From positions 62,001 to 126,000 of the forward strand of contig JBCCRM010000003.1 in assembly GCA_039513195.1 (NCBI GenBank): a stretch of 64,000 nt of DNA, written 5' to 3'. The DNA comes from Thermohalobaculum sp039513195 (GTDB taxonomy: Bacteria > Pseudomonadota > Alphaproteobacteria > Rhodobacterales > Rhodobacteraceae). Positions within the stretch are counted from its first letter, which is position 1; each line of letters opens with the position of its first letter. Shown piece by piece: positions 9,468 through 17,336 of the stretch. The notes under the pieces are model-generated. The model ran no database searches. It was not told where the DNA came from and worked only from the letters and a program-made list of their open reading frames with translations. The translations under genes and the position numbers were made by a program.

Positions 9468-9853
9468 GGCGGATCCCGGCCTGCGGCTCCCGGCGGCGCA
9501 TCGCTTGTTGGGGCAGCGTCGGGCACTGATCGGTTTGGCGCTGCGTTCGGTTTGGGCTCGGTTGGATCGGGCTCTGTCGGATCGGGCCAGCGTCTTGCAT
9601 CGTCGTCGACGGCGGCGAGCAGCTTTCGCGCGGCGAGCCACGCGGCCAGGATCAAGCCGAGCCAAACCGCGAAGATGAAGCCGACAACCACCGGGATTCC
9701 CAAGATTTGCGCGTCGATGGCAAAGATCTGCGCTATCGGCGGGATGAGCAGGGCAAACCCCAAGATTGGCAGGACTTGCACGGCATCGCGGGCCTTTCGG
9801 GCGGTCAACAACAGATCCGCCGGGGCCGAAGGACGCCTCTCCGGCTCGGTCAT
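9464..9853 (-). CDS. Small two-helix membrane protein of the symporter-kinase operon
   Basis: Protein of 129 aa. Two hydrophobic helices (about residues 27-45 and 53-75, VLPILGFALLIPPIAQIF and VVGFIFAVWLGLILAAWLA) are followed by a Pro/Asp/Thr-rich tail with repeated DPTEP units. It overlaps the response-regulator gene upstream and the symporter-kinase gene downstream by 4 nt each, which indicates translational coupling. I do not recognise a family. Its placement suggests an accessory subunit of the symporter-kinase, perhaps a stabilising or gating partner, but that is inferred from position only. Confidence 0.75.
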   Translation of the reverse strand: MTEPERRPSAPADLLLTARKARDAVQVLPILGFALLIPPIAQIFAIDAQILGIPVVVGFIFAVWLGLILAAWLAARKLLAAVDDDARRWPDPTEPDPTEPKPNAAPNRSVPDAAPTSDAPPGAAGRDPP

Positions 9854-10239
9854 CCGATCTCGGCTTGGGCGAGACGGGCGACCGCCGCGACCACCTCGGC
9901 ATTGGCGAACGGCTTGGTGATGAAGGCATCGGCACCGGACGCCAGGGCGGTCTCTCGGTCTTCACGCTGTCCCTTGGCGGTCAGCACGATCACCGGCACG
10001 CGGGCGCCTCGGGGATCGGCACGCAGCCGGCGCAATGTCTCGAATCCATCGAGCCCGGGCATCATCACATCCAGCACGACCACCGCCGGCGGATCGGCGA
10101 GAGCCTGCGACAGCGCTGCATCGCCGTCCATGGCGACCAAAACATCGAAACCCGCCCGCTTTAGCAAGAAGCTGAGGCTTTCGACGATATGCGGTTCATC
10201 CTCCGCCAACAGAATGCGCCGCGCCGATGTTGTTTCCAT
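9850..10239 (-). CDS. Single-domain response regulator (CheY-like)
   Basis: Receiver-only protein of 129 aa. It has the acidic pair in LLAEDEPHIVES (Glu13/Asp14), phospho-acceptor Asp57 in VVVLDVMMPGLDG, Thr in VIVLTAKGQ and the conserved Lys in FITKPF. No output domain follows. The ATG at 10239 is chosen over an in-frame upstream start because GGGACCCC precedes it and the receiver fold begins immediately. It is the first gene of the three-gene operon ending in the CbrA-like symporter kinase, so it is the likely phosphorylation partner. CbrB-type partners normally carry an NtrC-like output; here only the receiver exists, so a phosphorelay or protein-protein output is likely. Confidence 0.9.
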   Translation of the reverse strand: METTSARRILLAEDEPHIVESLSFLLKRAGFDVLVAMDGDAALSQALADPPAVVVLDVMMPGLDGFETLRRLRADPRGARVPVIVLTAKGQREDRETALASGADAFITKPFANAEVVAAVARLAQAEIG

Positions 10240-10567
10240 CCCAGGGGTCCCGTTTGTTATGATTTCAGCGGGATAACGGCAGGCTAGCGCATCACGGCCG
10301 GCAAGTCTGCCCCGTATGACGCCCCGGTGCTTGCCGCGCCGGCGATGGGATCGGCAGGGCGGATAAAAGCGTTGCGGTTCAACGACGCTTCTGTGACGCG
10401 ACAATCACTTTACGATCACATTTCGCACCCAATTGGGTGCCAGCCTCCTTCAATCAGGCCTTGCAAGGGAATGGGACGACACGCCCTCCCTGCGGCGGCA
10501 CGGCCGGAGTGCGGTTGGTCCGCCTGCCCTTTGGACCTCGGTGCCGGGCTCTGAAATGGAGGCAGAG
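10240..10567. promoter_or_regulatory. Divergent intergenic region upstream of the response-regulator operon
   Basis: A 328-nt gap between two divergently transcribed genes that must hold both promoters. The stretch 10370-10440 is richer in A+T (ACAATCACTTTACGATCACA, then CACCCAATTGGGTGCC with the palindrome CACCCAATTGGGTG). No coding segment is convincing here. Confidence 0.4.
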
Positions 10568-10882
10568 ATGCGTGCAGATCGACTGATGATCGCCGCCCTT
10601 TTGGGCGGCGCGGTGCTGATCCCGGCGGCCCCGGCTACCGCGCAGATGGCCTGCGGCGATCGCGATGGCGTGGTTACCCGCTTGCAGGAGAAATACGGCG
10701 AGGCCCGGCAAGGCGTGGGTCTCGGTCGACCGACCGAGATCGTGGAGCTGTGGGCCTCGGAGGAGACCGGGTCCTGGACGCTTCTTGTGACCCGGACCGA
10801 CGGAATGAGCTGCGTGGTCGCCGCGGGCGAGCACTGGCAGGCCGAAGAGCCGGAAAAGGCGGTGCTCGACAGTCCGGCTTGA
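10568..10882 (+). CDS. Small periplasmic protein of unknown function
   Basis: Protein of 104 aa with a signal peptide (MRADRLMIAALLGGAVLIP, cleavage near ATA-QMA). The mature part has two cysteines (QMACGDRD and GMSCVVA) and a segment LWASEETGSWTLLVTRTDG that I recognise as typical of a small conserved hypothetical family common in alphaproteobacteria. The start is fixed by GGAGG five nt before the ATG; in-frame starts further upstream would add a non-hydrophobic leader. It is a single gene divergent from the response-regulator operon. Function is unknown. Confidence 0.78.
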   Translation: MRADRLMIAALLGGAVLIPAAPATAQMACGDRDGVVTRLQEKYGEARQGVGLGRPTEIVELWASEETGSWTLLVTRTDGMSCVVAAGEHWQAEEPEKAVLDSPA

Positions 10883-11215
10883 GCGCCAAGCTGTGGGCGT
10901 GATCGGCGCCCTGCGGGTCGTTCCTACCGCAAGCTCTCCTGGCCAGAGTGCCGGTTCCGCCCCGCGCCTGCGGCGCGTGCCGTCCGGGCGCCGCGTCAAC
11001 CACCTTGAATGTGGCACGGTGAGCGCGCGCGGCGGTTTGCCGATTCTGGCGCTTGTGGGAAGGTTCATGCGCCGGCGACGGTGCACCCAGCGCGGATCTC
11101 GAAACCCGCCGCGGGCGGCGATGGCCCAAATGCCCTCGGCGGTCGACGCGGCGCCATGAGGCCTCCGTGCCGCCTCTCGACCACGGATTGAGCGCCGTCA
11201 ACTGCTGCACCACCA
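10883..11215. other. Gene-free gap between convergent genes
   Basis: A 333-nt stretch between the small periplasmic gene (+) and the ScfR-type regulator (-), which end toward each other. Several long open frames exist on both strands but have Arg/Ala/Pro-rich translations typical of G+C-rich noise. I see no gene, RNA or strong terminator. Confidence 0.4.
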
Positions 11216-12601
11216 TCACCCGGTGAGGGGGTCGCTTACCCGGTGGCTACACGCCTCGCGCGGACAGATGCGGCAGCTGGTACCGACCGCCTCTGCGACG
11301 CTCGCCGCCCCGCCATAGACGGTCATTGCCGCGTCTTCCGGGCTCATTACCAGCATATCGACTGCGTAGTGGATCACCGCCCTAAAACCCGGCGCACCCA
11401 GGGGGCGTGATCGCGCCACGAAGACGAAGCGGGCGCCTGTCGGGAACACAGCCTCTTGCACCTGCGTCAAACCAGGGGTCGCCATCGCGCGGCAATTCAC
11501 CCATAGCGGGCATGCTGATCCATATCGAGCGGGCGCGAAGCCCGGGATGGTCATCATCGTTTCGACCGCGCCGGCGCCATTGCTAGCTATATAGCCGAAC
11601 CGGGGCACGCCCGTCTCAGGCGCCAGCGCGGTCAAACGCCGACAGAGGAGATCGGCCCCCACACGGAAGCGCACCGTAAGTTTGTCGAGGTCATAGGCAA
11701 CCGCCGCCGCCTCCGCTGCCAACAGCGGGGCCGGCAGCGCCGCCGCGTCGCTGGCATACTCGGCCAGTCGGGTGGCCGCACGCTCCCTGCCTTGGGCGGT
11801 CTCCACCTGCGGCGCGTCGTCTAGGATTGCGGCAATCGCCGCCCCGGCCGCGTCGTGCGTTGGACGCAGGCCCTCCAGCGTTGGGAAACGGTTACCATTG
11901 GCCTCCCACAGCGCCTCCACCTCGTCCATCGGCGTCACTGTCCGCGCGTCGGTGTTGGCCTTGTCGAAATAGGCCGCTAGGGCCTCGCCCACTTCCGTGA
12001 GGCGCTTGCTCTCGACCTGTTGGATGGTTTCAAACCGGCCCCGGTCCGATGCAGCCAGATCCGGCACATCGGCCAGGATCTCCGTCGCAGAGCGCAGGCT
12101 CGCCAGATGCGTCAACATCTTATGCACCGCCTCTCCCAAAAACGGGTCGTGGCTGAGACGGTCGCTGAGGGCTCGGCTGAGCTGGCTTGCCTCCCGCTCC
12201 GAGCGGGACAATGCCGCAATCGCCCTGGCCCAGCCCGGGAAGCGGCCGATCAGCTCACCGGCAAGATCTTCTTCGATCGCGCAGGAGGCAAGCCGTGGGT
12301 CCGCCGAGACGTCGGCCAGGGTCTCGACCATTCGCCGTTCGGCCGCGCCGTCGAGATCGTCGAGGCTGAGATCGAGCGCCTGTGCCACTTGCTTCAACAG
12401 CCGCCCGGCAATGGCGCGGCGATTGCGTTCGATCAAATTCAGATAAGATGGCGAGATGCCGATCCGTCGCGCCAGCTCAGCCTGCGTCACGCCGAGCTGC
12501 CGGCGACGCTCCCGGATCCGGGCGCCGAGGACGCCGGAGGGCGGGCGGACCCGAATTCTGTCTTTGGAATCAGCCACCTTGTGCGCCGCAGTGTAAATCA
12601 T
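11216..12601 (-). CDS. XRE/ScfR-type transcriptional regulator
   Basis: DNA-binding regulator of 461 aa. The N-terminus has a helix-turn-helix of the XRE class (LGARIRERRRQLGVTQAELARR begins the domain; GISPSYLNLIERNRR is the recognition part). The long C-terminal region belongs to the short-chain fatty acyl-CoA regulator type and ends with a cysteine cluster, SCRICPREACSHR. RamB and PccR of this class control acetate or propionate metabolism. The ATG at 12601 is used; a TTG at 12658 is in frame but would place the start inside the A+T-rich divergent promoter region. The gene is divergent from an ABC importer operon, so local control of that operon and itself is likely. The effector is not known. 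Confidence 0.88.
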   Translation of the reverse strand: MIYTAAHKVADSKDRIRVRPPSGVLGARIRERRRQLGVTQAELARRIGISPSYLNLIERNRRAIAGRLLKQVAQALDLSLDDLDGAAERRMVETLADVSADPRLASCAIEEDLAGELIGRFPGWARAIAALSRSEREASQLSRALSDRLSHDPFLGEAVHKMLTHLASLRSATEILADVPDLAASDRGRFETIQQVESKRLTEVGEALAAYFDKANTDARTVTPMDEVEALWEANGNRFPTLEGLRPTHDAAGAAIAAILDDAPQVETAQGRERAATRLAEYASDAAALPAPLLAAEAAAVAYDLDKLTVRFRVGADLLCRRLTALAPETGVPRFGYIASNGAGAVETMMTIPGFAPARYGSACPLWVNCRAMATPGLTQVQEAVFPTGARFVFVARSRPLGAPGFRAVIHYAVDMLVMSPEDAAMTVYGGAASVAEAVGTSCRICPREACSHRVSDPLTG

Positions 12602-12638
12602 TGACTCTTTTGCAGGTGCTAACAGAAAATTATTTACA
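12592..12638. repeat. Inverted repeat TGTAAAT/ATTTACA at the regulator start
   Basis: TGTAAAT at 12592-12598 and its reverse complement ATTTACA at 12632-12638 flank the start codon of the ScfR-type gene. They are far apart (33 nt) and A+T-rich, so a looped operator or chance are both possible. Confidence 0.3.
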
Positions 12639-12652
12639 AAAAAATTCAGCAT

Positions 12653-12679
12653 TGTCAATACTTTGTTGATATATTGACA
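12653..12679. promoter_or_regulatory. Candidate operator TGTCAATA-N11-TATTGACA
   Basis: A perfect 8-bp inverted repeat, TGTCAATA at 12653-12660 and TATTGACA at 12672-12679, centre-to-centre 19 nt (about two helical turns). It lies in the unusually A+T-rich gap between the ScfR-type regulator and the ABC importer operon. The geometry fits a dimeric helix-turn-helix repressor site. Which protein binds is inferred from position only. Confidence 0.5.
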
Positions 12680-12787
12680 CAGTCAGGCCACTATTTGCAC
12701 GGGCAGAGGCACCGTGCAGATCAGGCTCGCGCGGACCCATGGGCCCGTCAAGGCGCGTTCCGTCGCCTGCCACTCGGGAGGACTTCA

Positions 12788-14128
12788 ATGACCCAATCAA
12801 AACTGAACCGTCGCGGCCTGCTCAAAGGCAGTGCGGTACTGGGCGCCGGTCTCGCCGCGCCAACCTTCTTCCACTCACCGGCCTTTGCCGACACTTATCG
12901 CAACCAGCCGACGGGCTCCTCGGTCATTCTGGGCTTCAACGTGCCTCAGAGCGGCCCTTATGCCGACGAGGGCGCAGACGAGCTGCGAGCATATGAGCTT
13001 GCCGTCAAGCACCTGAACGGCGAAGGCGACGGTGGGATGCTGTCCACCTTCTCCTCCAAGGCGCTGAAGGGGAATGGTGTGCTCGGCAAGAAGGTCGAGT
13101 TCGTCACCGGCGACACGCAGACGAAATCCGATCCGGCACGTGCTTCCGCCAAGCGTATGATCGAGCGCGACGGCGCTATCATGATCACAGGCGGCTCTTC
13201 CTCGGGTGTGGCGGTCGCGGTGCAGGCACTGTGCCAGGACCTCGGCATCATCTTTATGGCGGGCCTCACCCACTCGAACGACACCACGGGCAAGGACAAG
13301 CGGGCCAACGGTTTCCGCCACTTCTTCAACAGCTACATGACGGGCGCAGCCTTGGCGCCGGTGTTGGCCAATAACTACGGCAAGGACCGGATCGCGTATC
13401 ACCTGACCGCTGACTACAACTGGGGTTGGACCACTGAGGAATCCGTCAAGAACTTCACGGAAGATCTCGGCTGGCAGACCGCCGCGGCGGTGCGCACCCC
13501 GCTCGGCGCCGAGGACTTTTCGCAGTACATCACACCGGTGCTGAACTCCGACGCCGATGTGCTTGTCCTGAACCACTACGGCCGCGACATGGTCAACTCG
13601 CTGACCGCGGCGGTGCAGTTCGGCCTGCGGGAGCGCCAGGCGAATGGCAAGGACTTCCAGATCGTCGTGCCGCTCTACAGCCGTTTGATGGCGCAGGGCG
13701 CCGGCGAGTCGGTGAAGGGCATTTTCGGCTCGACGAACTGGCACTGGTCGCTCGCAGACGAAGGCTCGAAAGCCTTTGTGAAAAGCTTCGGCCAGGAATA
13801 CGGCTTCCCGCCGAGCCAGGCGGCGCACACTTGCTACTGCCAGGCAGTGCTTTATGCCGATGCAGCCGAGCGGGCCGGCAGCTTCAACCCCTGCGCGATC
13901 GCCGAGGCGCTGGCAGACTACCAGTTCGATGGCCTTGGAAACGGCCCGACGCTCTACCGCGCGGCCGACAACCAGTGCTTCAAGCCGGCACTCGTGGTGC
14001 GCGGGAACGAGAATCCGACCTCGCAGTTCGACCTTCTGGAGGTCGTCGACGAGGTGCCGACCGAGAAGCTGACCTACGATCCCAGCATCTTCGGCGGCGA
14101 TCTGGGCACCTGCAATCCGGGCGCCTGA
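12788..14128 (+). CDS. ABC importer substrate-binding protein (Tat-exported, LivJ/amide type)
   Basis: Periplasmic solute receptor of 446 aa, type I fold of the branched-chain amino acid/amide/urea family. The N-terminus carries a twin-arginine signal (NRRGLLKGSAVLGAGLAAP). The mature part opens with VILGFNVPQSGPYADEGADE, the usual first strand and ligand loop, and contains GGSSSGVAVAVQAL. The start follows CGGGAGGACTTCA. It is the first gene of an operon with two permeases and two ATPases. The ligand cannot be assigned: amino acids, amides, urea or short carboxylates are all possible. The adjacent ScfR-type regulator weakly favours a short-chain acid. Confidence 0.9.
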   Translation: MTQSKLNRRGLLKGSAVLGAGLAAPTFFHSPAFADTYRNQPTGSSVILGFNVPQSGPYADEGADELRAYELAVKHLNGEGDGGMLSTFSSKALKGNGVLGKKVEFVTGDTQTKSDPARASAKRMIERDGAIMITGGSSSGVAVAVQALCQDLGIIFMAGLTHSNDTTGKDKRANGFRHFFNSYMTGAALAPVLANNYGKDRIAYHLTADYNWGWTTEESVKNFTEDLGWQTAAAVRTPLGAEDFSQYITPVLNSDADVLVLNHYGRDMVNSLTAAVQFGLRERQANGKDFQIVVPLYSRLMAQGAGESVKGIFGSTNWHWSLADEGSKAFVKSFGQEYGFPPSQAAHTCYCQAVLYADAAERAGSFNPCAIAEALADYQFDGLGNGPTLYRAADNQCFKPALVVRGNENPTSQFDLLEVVDEVPTEKLTYDPSIFGGDLGTCNPGA

Positions 14129-14144
14129 TCTGGCCTAACGACAA

Positions 14145-14168
14145 TGCCGGGCCGTTCGCGGCCCGGCA
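14145..14168 (+). other. Perfect UUCG-tetraloop hairpin between binding-protein and permease genes
   Basis: A 10-bp perfect stem TGCCGGGCCG / CGGCCCGGCA closed by TTCG, 17 nt after the stop codon of the substrate-binding gene and without a T-run. UUCG loops make very stable RNA hairpins. In importer operons such structures commonly protect the 3' end of the binding-protein message, giving more receptor than permease. This role is inferred. Confidence 0.75.
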
Positions 14169-14235
14169 GCTGGCGATGCCGCGGGCAGCGTCCCGCGTTC
14201 GCCACGCCGCCCGTTAGAGGCTGGGAGGGGACATC

Positions 14236-15264
14236 ATGGACGCATTGCTGCTGCAGTTTCTGAACGGTCTCGACAAGGGGGCAGCCTACGCCTTGATTGC
14301 GCTGGGTCTGACGCTCATTTTCGGAACCTTGGGGGTGGTGAATTTCGCCCACGGCGCCTTGTTTATGCTCGGTGCGTTCTGCGCCGTCGTGGTCAATTAC
14401 ATCCTGCGGAAGGAGAGGGTGACTCTCAGCGAGACGGAGCTGACACCCTGGGGCACACCGCTGGAGATCCGAGAACCCTATGTGGTCGGCTGGTTTCCCG
14501 ATTTGGGCCCGGCGCTGATCGATTGGTCGGTGCCCCTCTCGATCCTGGCTGCCATTCCTTTGATGCTGCTCATCGGCGTGATCATGGAGCGGGGCCTGAT
14601 CAAGCATTTCTACAAACGCCCCCATGCCGAACAGATCTTGGTGACCTTCGGCCTCGCCATCGTCCTGCAGGAGATCGTGAAAAGCTATTTCGGCGCCAAT
14701 CCGATCCCGCAGAGCGCGCCCGACACGCTGGTCGGCGCCGCAGACATCGGGGTGCTGATGGGTTTCGACGCCGGCAATGTGATCTATCCTTGGTGGCGGC
14801 TGACCTTCTTCGCCTTCGCAGCGCTGCTGATCACGGGCGTTTTCGCGTTCCTGCAATTCACCACCTTCGGGATGGTGGTGAGGGCCGGTATGGCGGATCG
14901 AGAAACCGTTGGCCTGTTGGGCATCGATATCGACCGTCGCTTCACCATTGTCTTTGGGATCGCTGCGGCGGTCGCAGGGCTTGCTGGGGTCATGTACGCG
15001 CCGATCCTGCCGCCCGACTACCATATGGGGATGGAGTTTCTGGTGCTCTCCTTCGTCGTGGTCGTGGTCGGCGGTATGGGCAGCCTCTCCGGCGCAGTGG
15101 CCGCGGGCTTTGTCCTCGGCATGCTGGAGAGCTTCGCGTCGATGAACGAGATTAAGCAGATCATGCCCGGCATCGACCAGATCATCATCTATCTGGTGGC
15201 GATCGTGATCCTGCTGGTTCGGCCGCGCGGGCTGATGGGCCGCAAAGGCGTGATGGAGACCTGA
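14236..15264 (+). CDS. Branched-chain amino acid/amide ABC permease, LivH type
   Basis: Inner-membrane permease of 342 aa with the N-terminal LivH signature FLNGLDKGAAYALIALGLTL and the motif GVVNFAHGALFMLGAF. The C-terminal part has VVVVGGMGSLSGAVAAGFVL, the coupling-helix region. Compared with plain LivH it carries a polar insertion at about residues 56-95, between the second and third membrane segments. It starts 107 nt after the binding protein with GGGAGGGG upstream of the ATG and ends 1 nt before the next permease gene. Confidence 0.92.
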   Translation: MDALLLQFLNGLDKGAAYALIALGLTLIFGTLGVVNFAHGALFMLGAFCAVVVNYILRKERVTLSETELTPWGTPLEIREPYVVGWFPDLGPALIDWSVPLSILAAIPLMLLIGVIMERGLIKHFYKRPHAEQILVTFGLAIVLQEIVKSYFGANPIPQSAPDTLVGAADIGVLMGFDAGNVIYPWWRLTFFAFAALLITGVFAFLQFTTFGMVVRAGMADRETVGLLGIDIDRRFTIVFGIAAAVAGLAGVMYAPILPPDYHMGMEFLVLSFVVVVVGGMGSLSGAVAAGFVLGMLESFASMNEIKQIMPGIDQIIIYLVAIVILLVRPRGLMGRKGVMET

Positions 15265-15265
15265 G

Positions 15266-16444
15266 ATGACCGAGACTCATTCCGCCGCCCGCAGCCGCTC
15301 GACCCTCGCATTGTTTGTCCTCGCGGTGATCTCTGCGCCGTTCTGGCTGCTGCCCCTCGATGCCGCCTATCCCGACCTGCTGCAGCGTTTCGCGATCTTC
15401 GGGATCTTTGCGATCGGCTTCAACATCCTGTTCGGGCTGACCGGATACCTGTCCTTTGGCCACGCGGCCTTTCTGGGGGTCGGGTCCTATACCGCTGTCT
15501 GGATGTTCAAGCTGCTTAGCATGAATGTGGTGCCTGCGATCATCGCCTCGGTGCTGATTGCGGGCCTCTTCGCGCTGGTGATCGGGTTCATCTCCCTGCG
15601 CCGGTCGGGGATCTATTTCTCGATCCTGACGCTCGCCTTTGCGCAAATGAGCTATTCGCTCGCGTATTCGGTGCTGACGCCGCTCACGAACGGAGAGACG
15701 GGGCTGCAGATCACCCTAAACGATCCGCGCATCTTCGACACGGCTGGGAACGAGGGGCGGCTCCCCCTGACCAACCTGTTCGGGATGGACATGATTGATA
15801 CTTGGACCGTGCCGGTTTTCGGGGCCCAGATGCAGCTCAATGCCGGCTTCTATGTCTGCGCGGCGATCTTGATCCTGTGCTTCTGGCTGTCGCAGCGGAT
15901 CTTCCACTCGCCCTTTGGGATGATGCTGCGGGCGGTGAAGTCCAACCAGAACCGTCTGAACTATACCGGCATCAACACGCGGCCTTACACCCTGGCTGCG
16001 TTCGTGATCTCCGGCATGTATGCGGGCCTGGCCGGTGGCCTGATGGCGTCGATGGACCCGCTCGCGGGGGCCGAGCGGATGCAGTGGACCGCTTCGGGCG
16101 AGGTGGTGCTGATGACCATTCTCGGCGGCACTGGGACGCTTTTGGGTCCGGTTCTCGGCGCCGGGGTCATCAAGTATTTCGAGAACATCTTTTCGGCCTT
16201 CAACAAGGGTGAGCTGGCCTCGTTCTTCTCGTTCCTGCCGGAATGGGCGATCGAGTCTGCGGTCTCTGTCTCATCCCTCTTCGTTGGCGAGGGCTGGCAC
16301 CTGACCTTGGGTCTGATGTTCATGGCCATTGTCATCTTCCTGCCCGGCGGGCTGATGGAAGGCATCCAGCGGATCGGCCGACTGTTCCGACGTCGCCCGG
16401 CGCCGGAGGGGCGCGGCGGCGCCTCCGCCCAGCCGGCTGAGTGA
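15266..16444 (+). CDS. Branched-chain amino acid/amide ABC permease, LivM type
   Basis: Second membrane subunit of the importer, 392 aa. Signatures are FNILFGLTGYLSFGHAAFLG, then LRRSGIYFSILTLAFAQMSY and the coupling motif ILGGTGTLLGPVLGA. A loop at about 145-185 (TNGETGLQITLNDPRIF...) is longer than in the E. coli protein, as usual in the amide/urea subgroup. The C-terminus is a basic, Gly/Ala-rich cytoplasmic tail. GGAGA precedes the ATG and the following ATPase gene starts 11 nt downstream. Confidence 0.92.
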   Translation: MTETHSAARSRSTLALFVLAVISAPFWLLPLDAAYPDLLQRFAIFGIFAIGFNILFGLTGYLSFGHAAFLGVGSYTAVWMFKLLSMNVVPAIIASVLIAGLFALVIGFISLRRSGIYFSILTLAFAQMSYSLAYSVLTPLTNGETGLQITLNDPRIFDTAGNEGRLPLTNLFGMDMIDTWTVPVFGAQMQLNAGFYVCAAILILCFWLSQRIFHSPFGMMLRAVKSNQNRLNYTGINTRPYTLAAFVISGMYAGLAGGLMASMDPLAGAERMQWTASGEVVLMTILGGTGTLLGPVLGAGVIKYFENIFSAFNKGELASFFSFLPEWAIESAVSVSSLFVGEGWHLTLGLMFMAIVIFLPGGLMEGIQRIGRLFRRRPAPEGRGGASAQPAE

Positions 16445-16455
16445 GGGAGGGCGCG

Positions 16456-17211
16456 ATGGAAGTTCTCAAGGTTCAGAACGTCAACAAGAGCTTCGGCGGG
16501 CTGAAGGCGCTGAACGAGGTCAATCTCTCGGTCCGCGAAGGCACCGTGCATGCGATCATCGGCCCGAACGGCGCCGGGAAATCCACGCTGCTCAACTGCT
16601 TTGTCGGCCGCTTGACGCCCGACACCGGCACGGTGACCTTCGCCGGCAAATCGCTGCTGGGGATCAAGCCGCACCAGATCAACCAGCTCGGCGTCGCACG
16701 CGTGTTCCAAACGCCGGAGATCTTCGGGGATCTCTCGTCGTTGGAGAACGTGATGATTCCCGCATTCGCAAACCGCGACGGGGCCTTCGCGATGAATGCC
16801 TGGTCCGGTGTTAGGCGCGAGAAATCGGTGATGGCGGAAGGTCTGAAGATCCTTGCAGATGTCGGGCTGGGGTCGAAGGGCGACCAGATCGCGGGGCAGC
16901 TTTCCCGCGGGGACAAACGCCGGTTGGAGCTGGCCATGGGCCTGATCCAGTCGCCGAAGCTGCTGCTCCTCGACGAGCCGACGGCTGGGATGAGCCGCGC
17001 GGACACGAACGCGACCATCGACCTATTAAAGCAGATCGCTGCCCGCGGCATCACGATGATCGTGATCGAGCATGACATGCACGTGGTCTTCAGCCTCGCC
17101 GACCGGATCAGCGTTCTCGCCCAGGGGACGGTGATCGCCGAGGACGAGCCCGCGAAGATCAAGGGCGATCCGCGCGTGCAGGAAGCCTATCTCGGGGGGG
17201 CGCATCTATGA
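16456..17211 (+). CDS. ABC importer ATPase, LivG type
   Basis: Cytoplasmic ATPase subunit of 251 aa. Walker A GPNGAGKST, signature LSRGDKRR (an unusual variant of LSGGQ with Arg-Gly-Asp) and Walker B LLLLDEPTAGM followed by IVIEHDMHVVFSLADR are all present. The ATG at 16456 is chosen because GGGAGGGCGC precedes it and the homology begins there. Its stop codon overlaps the start of a 42-codon micro-ORF by 4 nt, after which the LivF-type gene begins. Confidence 0.92.
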   Translation: MEVLKVQNVNKSFGGLKALNEVNLSVREGTVHAIIGPNGAGKSTLLNCFVGRLTPDTGTVTFAGKSLLGIKPHQINQLGVARVFQTPEIFGDLSSLENVMIPAFANRDGAFAMNAWSGVRREKSVMAEGLKILADVGLGSKGDQIAGQLSRGDKRRLELAMGLIQSPKLLLLDEPTAGMSRADTNATIDLLKQIAARGITMIVIEHDMHVVFSLADRISVLAQGTVIAEDEPAKIKGDPRVQEAYLGGAHL

Positions 17212-17336
17212 GCATCGAGACCATGGGCCTGCCTGGGCCGGACGAATGGCGCGCGGCGCAGGATGCGCTGCAGCAGCCCCGCACCGCAGATCGCGGCGCG
17301 CCTGACGCGGCACCGACCGGAAGGGACCAACCATGA
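17208..17336 (+). CDS. 42-codon micro-ORF bridging the two ATPase genes
   Basis: Open frame of 42 codons beginning MSIETMGLPGPDEWRAAQDA. It overlaps the livG-type stop by 4 nt (ATGA) and the livF-type start by 4 nt (ATGA), so it forms a continuous translational chain between the ATPase genes. Its segment GLPGPDEWRAAQDA resembles the N-terminal extension of the downstream ATPase, ILGPDQWREAHAPG, which suggests a partial duplication or a shared docking element. The rest is Pro/Ala/Asp-rich. Whether the peptide is stable is unknown; a leader-like coupling role alone is also possible. Confidence 0.6.
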   Translation: MSIETMGLPGPDEWRAAQDALQQPRTADRGAPDAAPTGRDQP

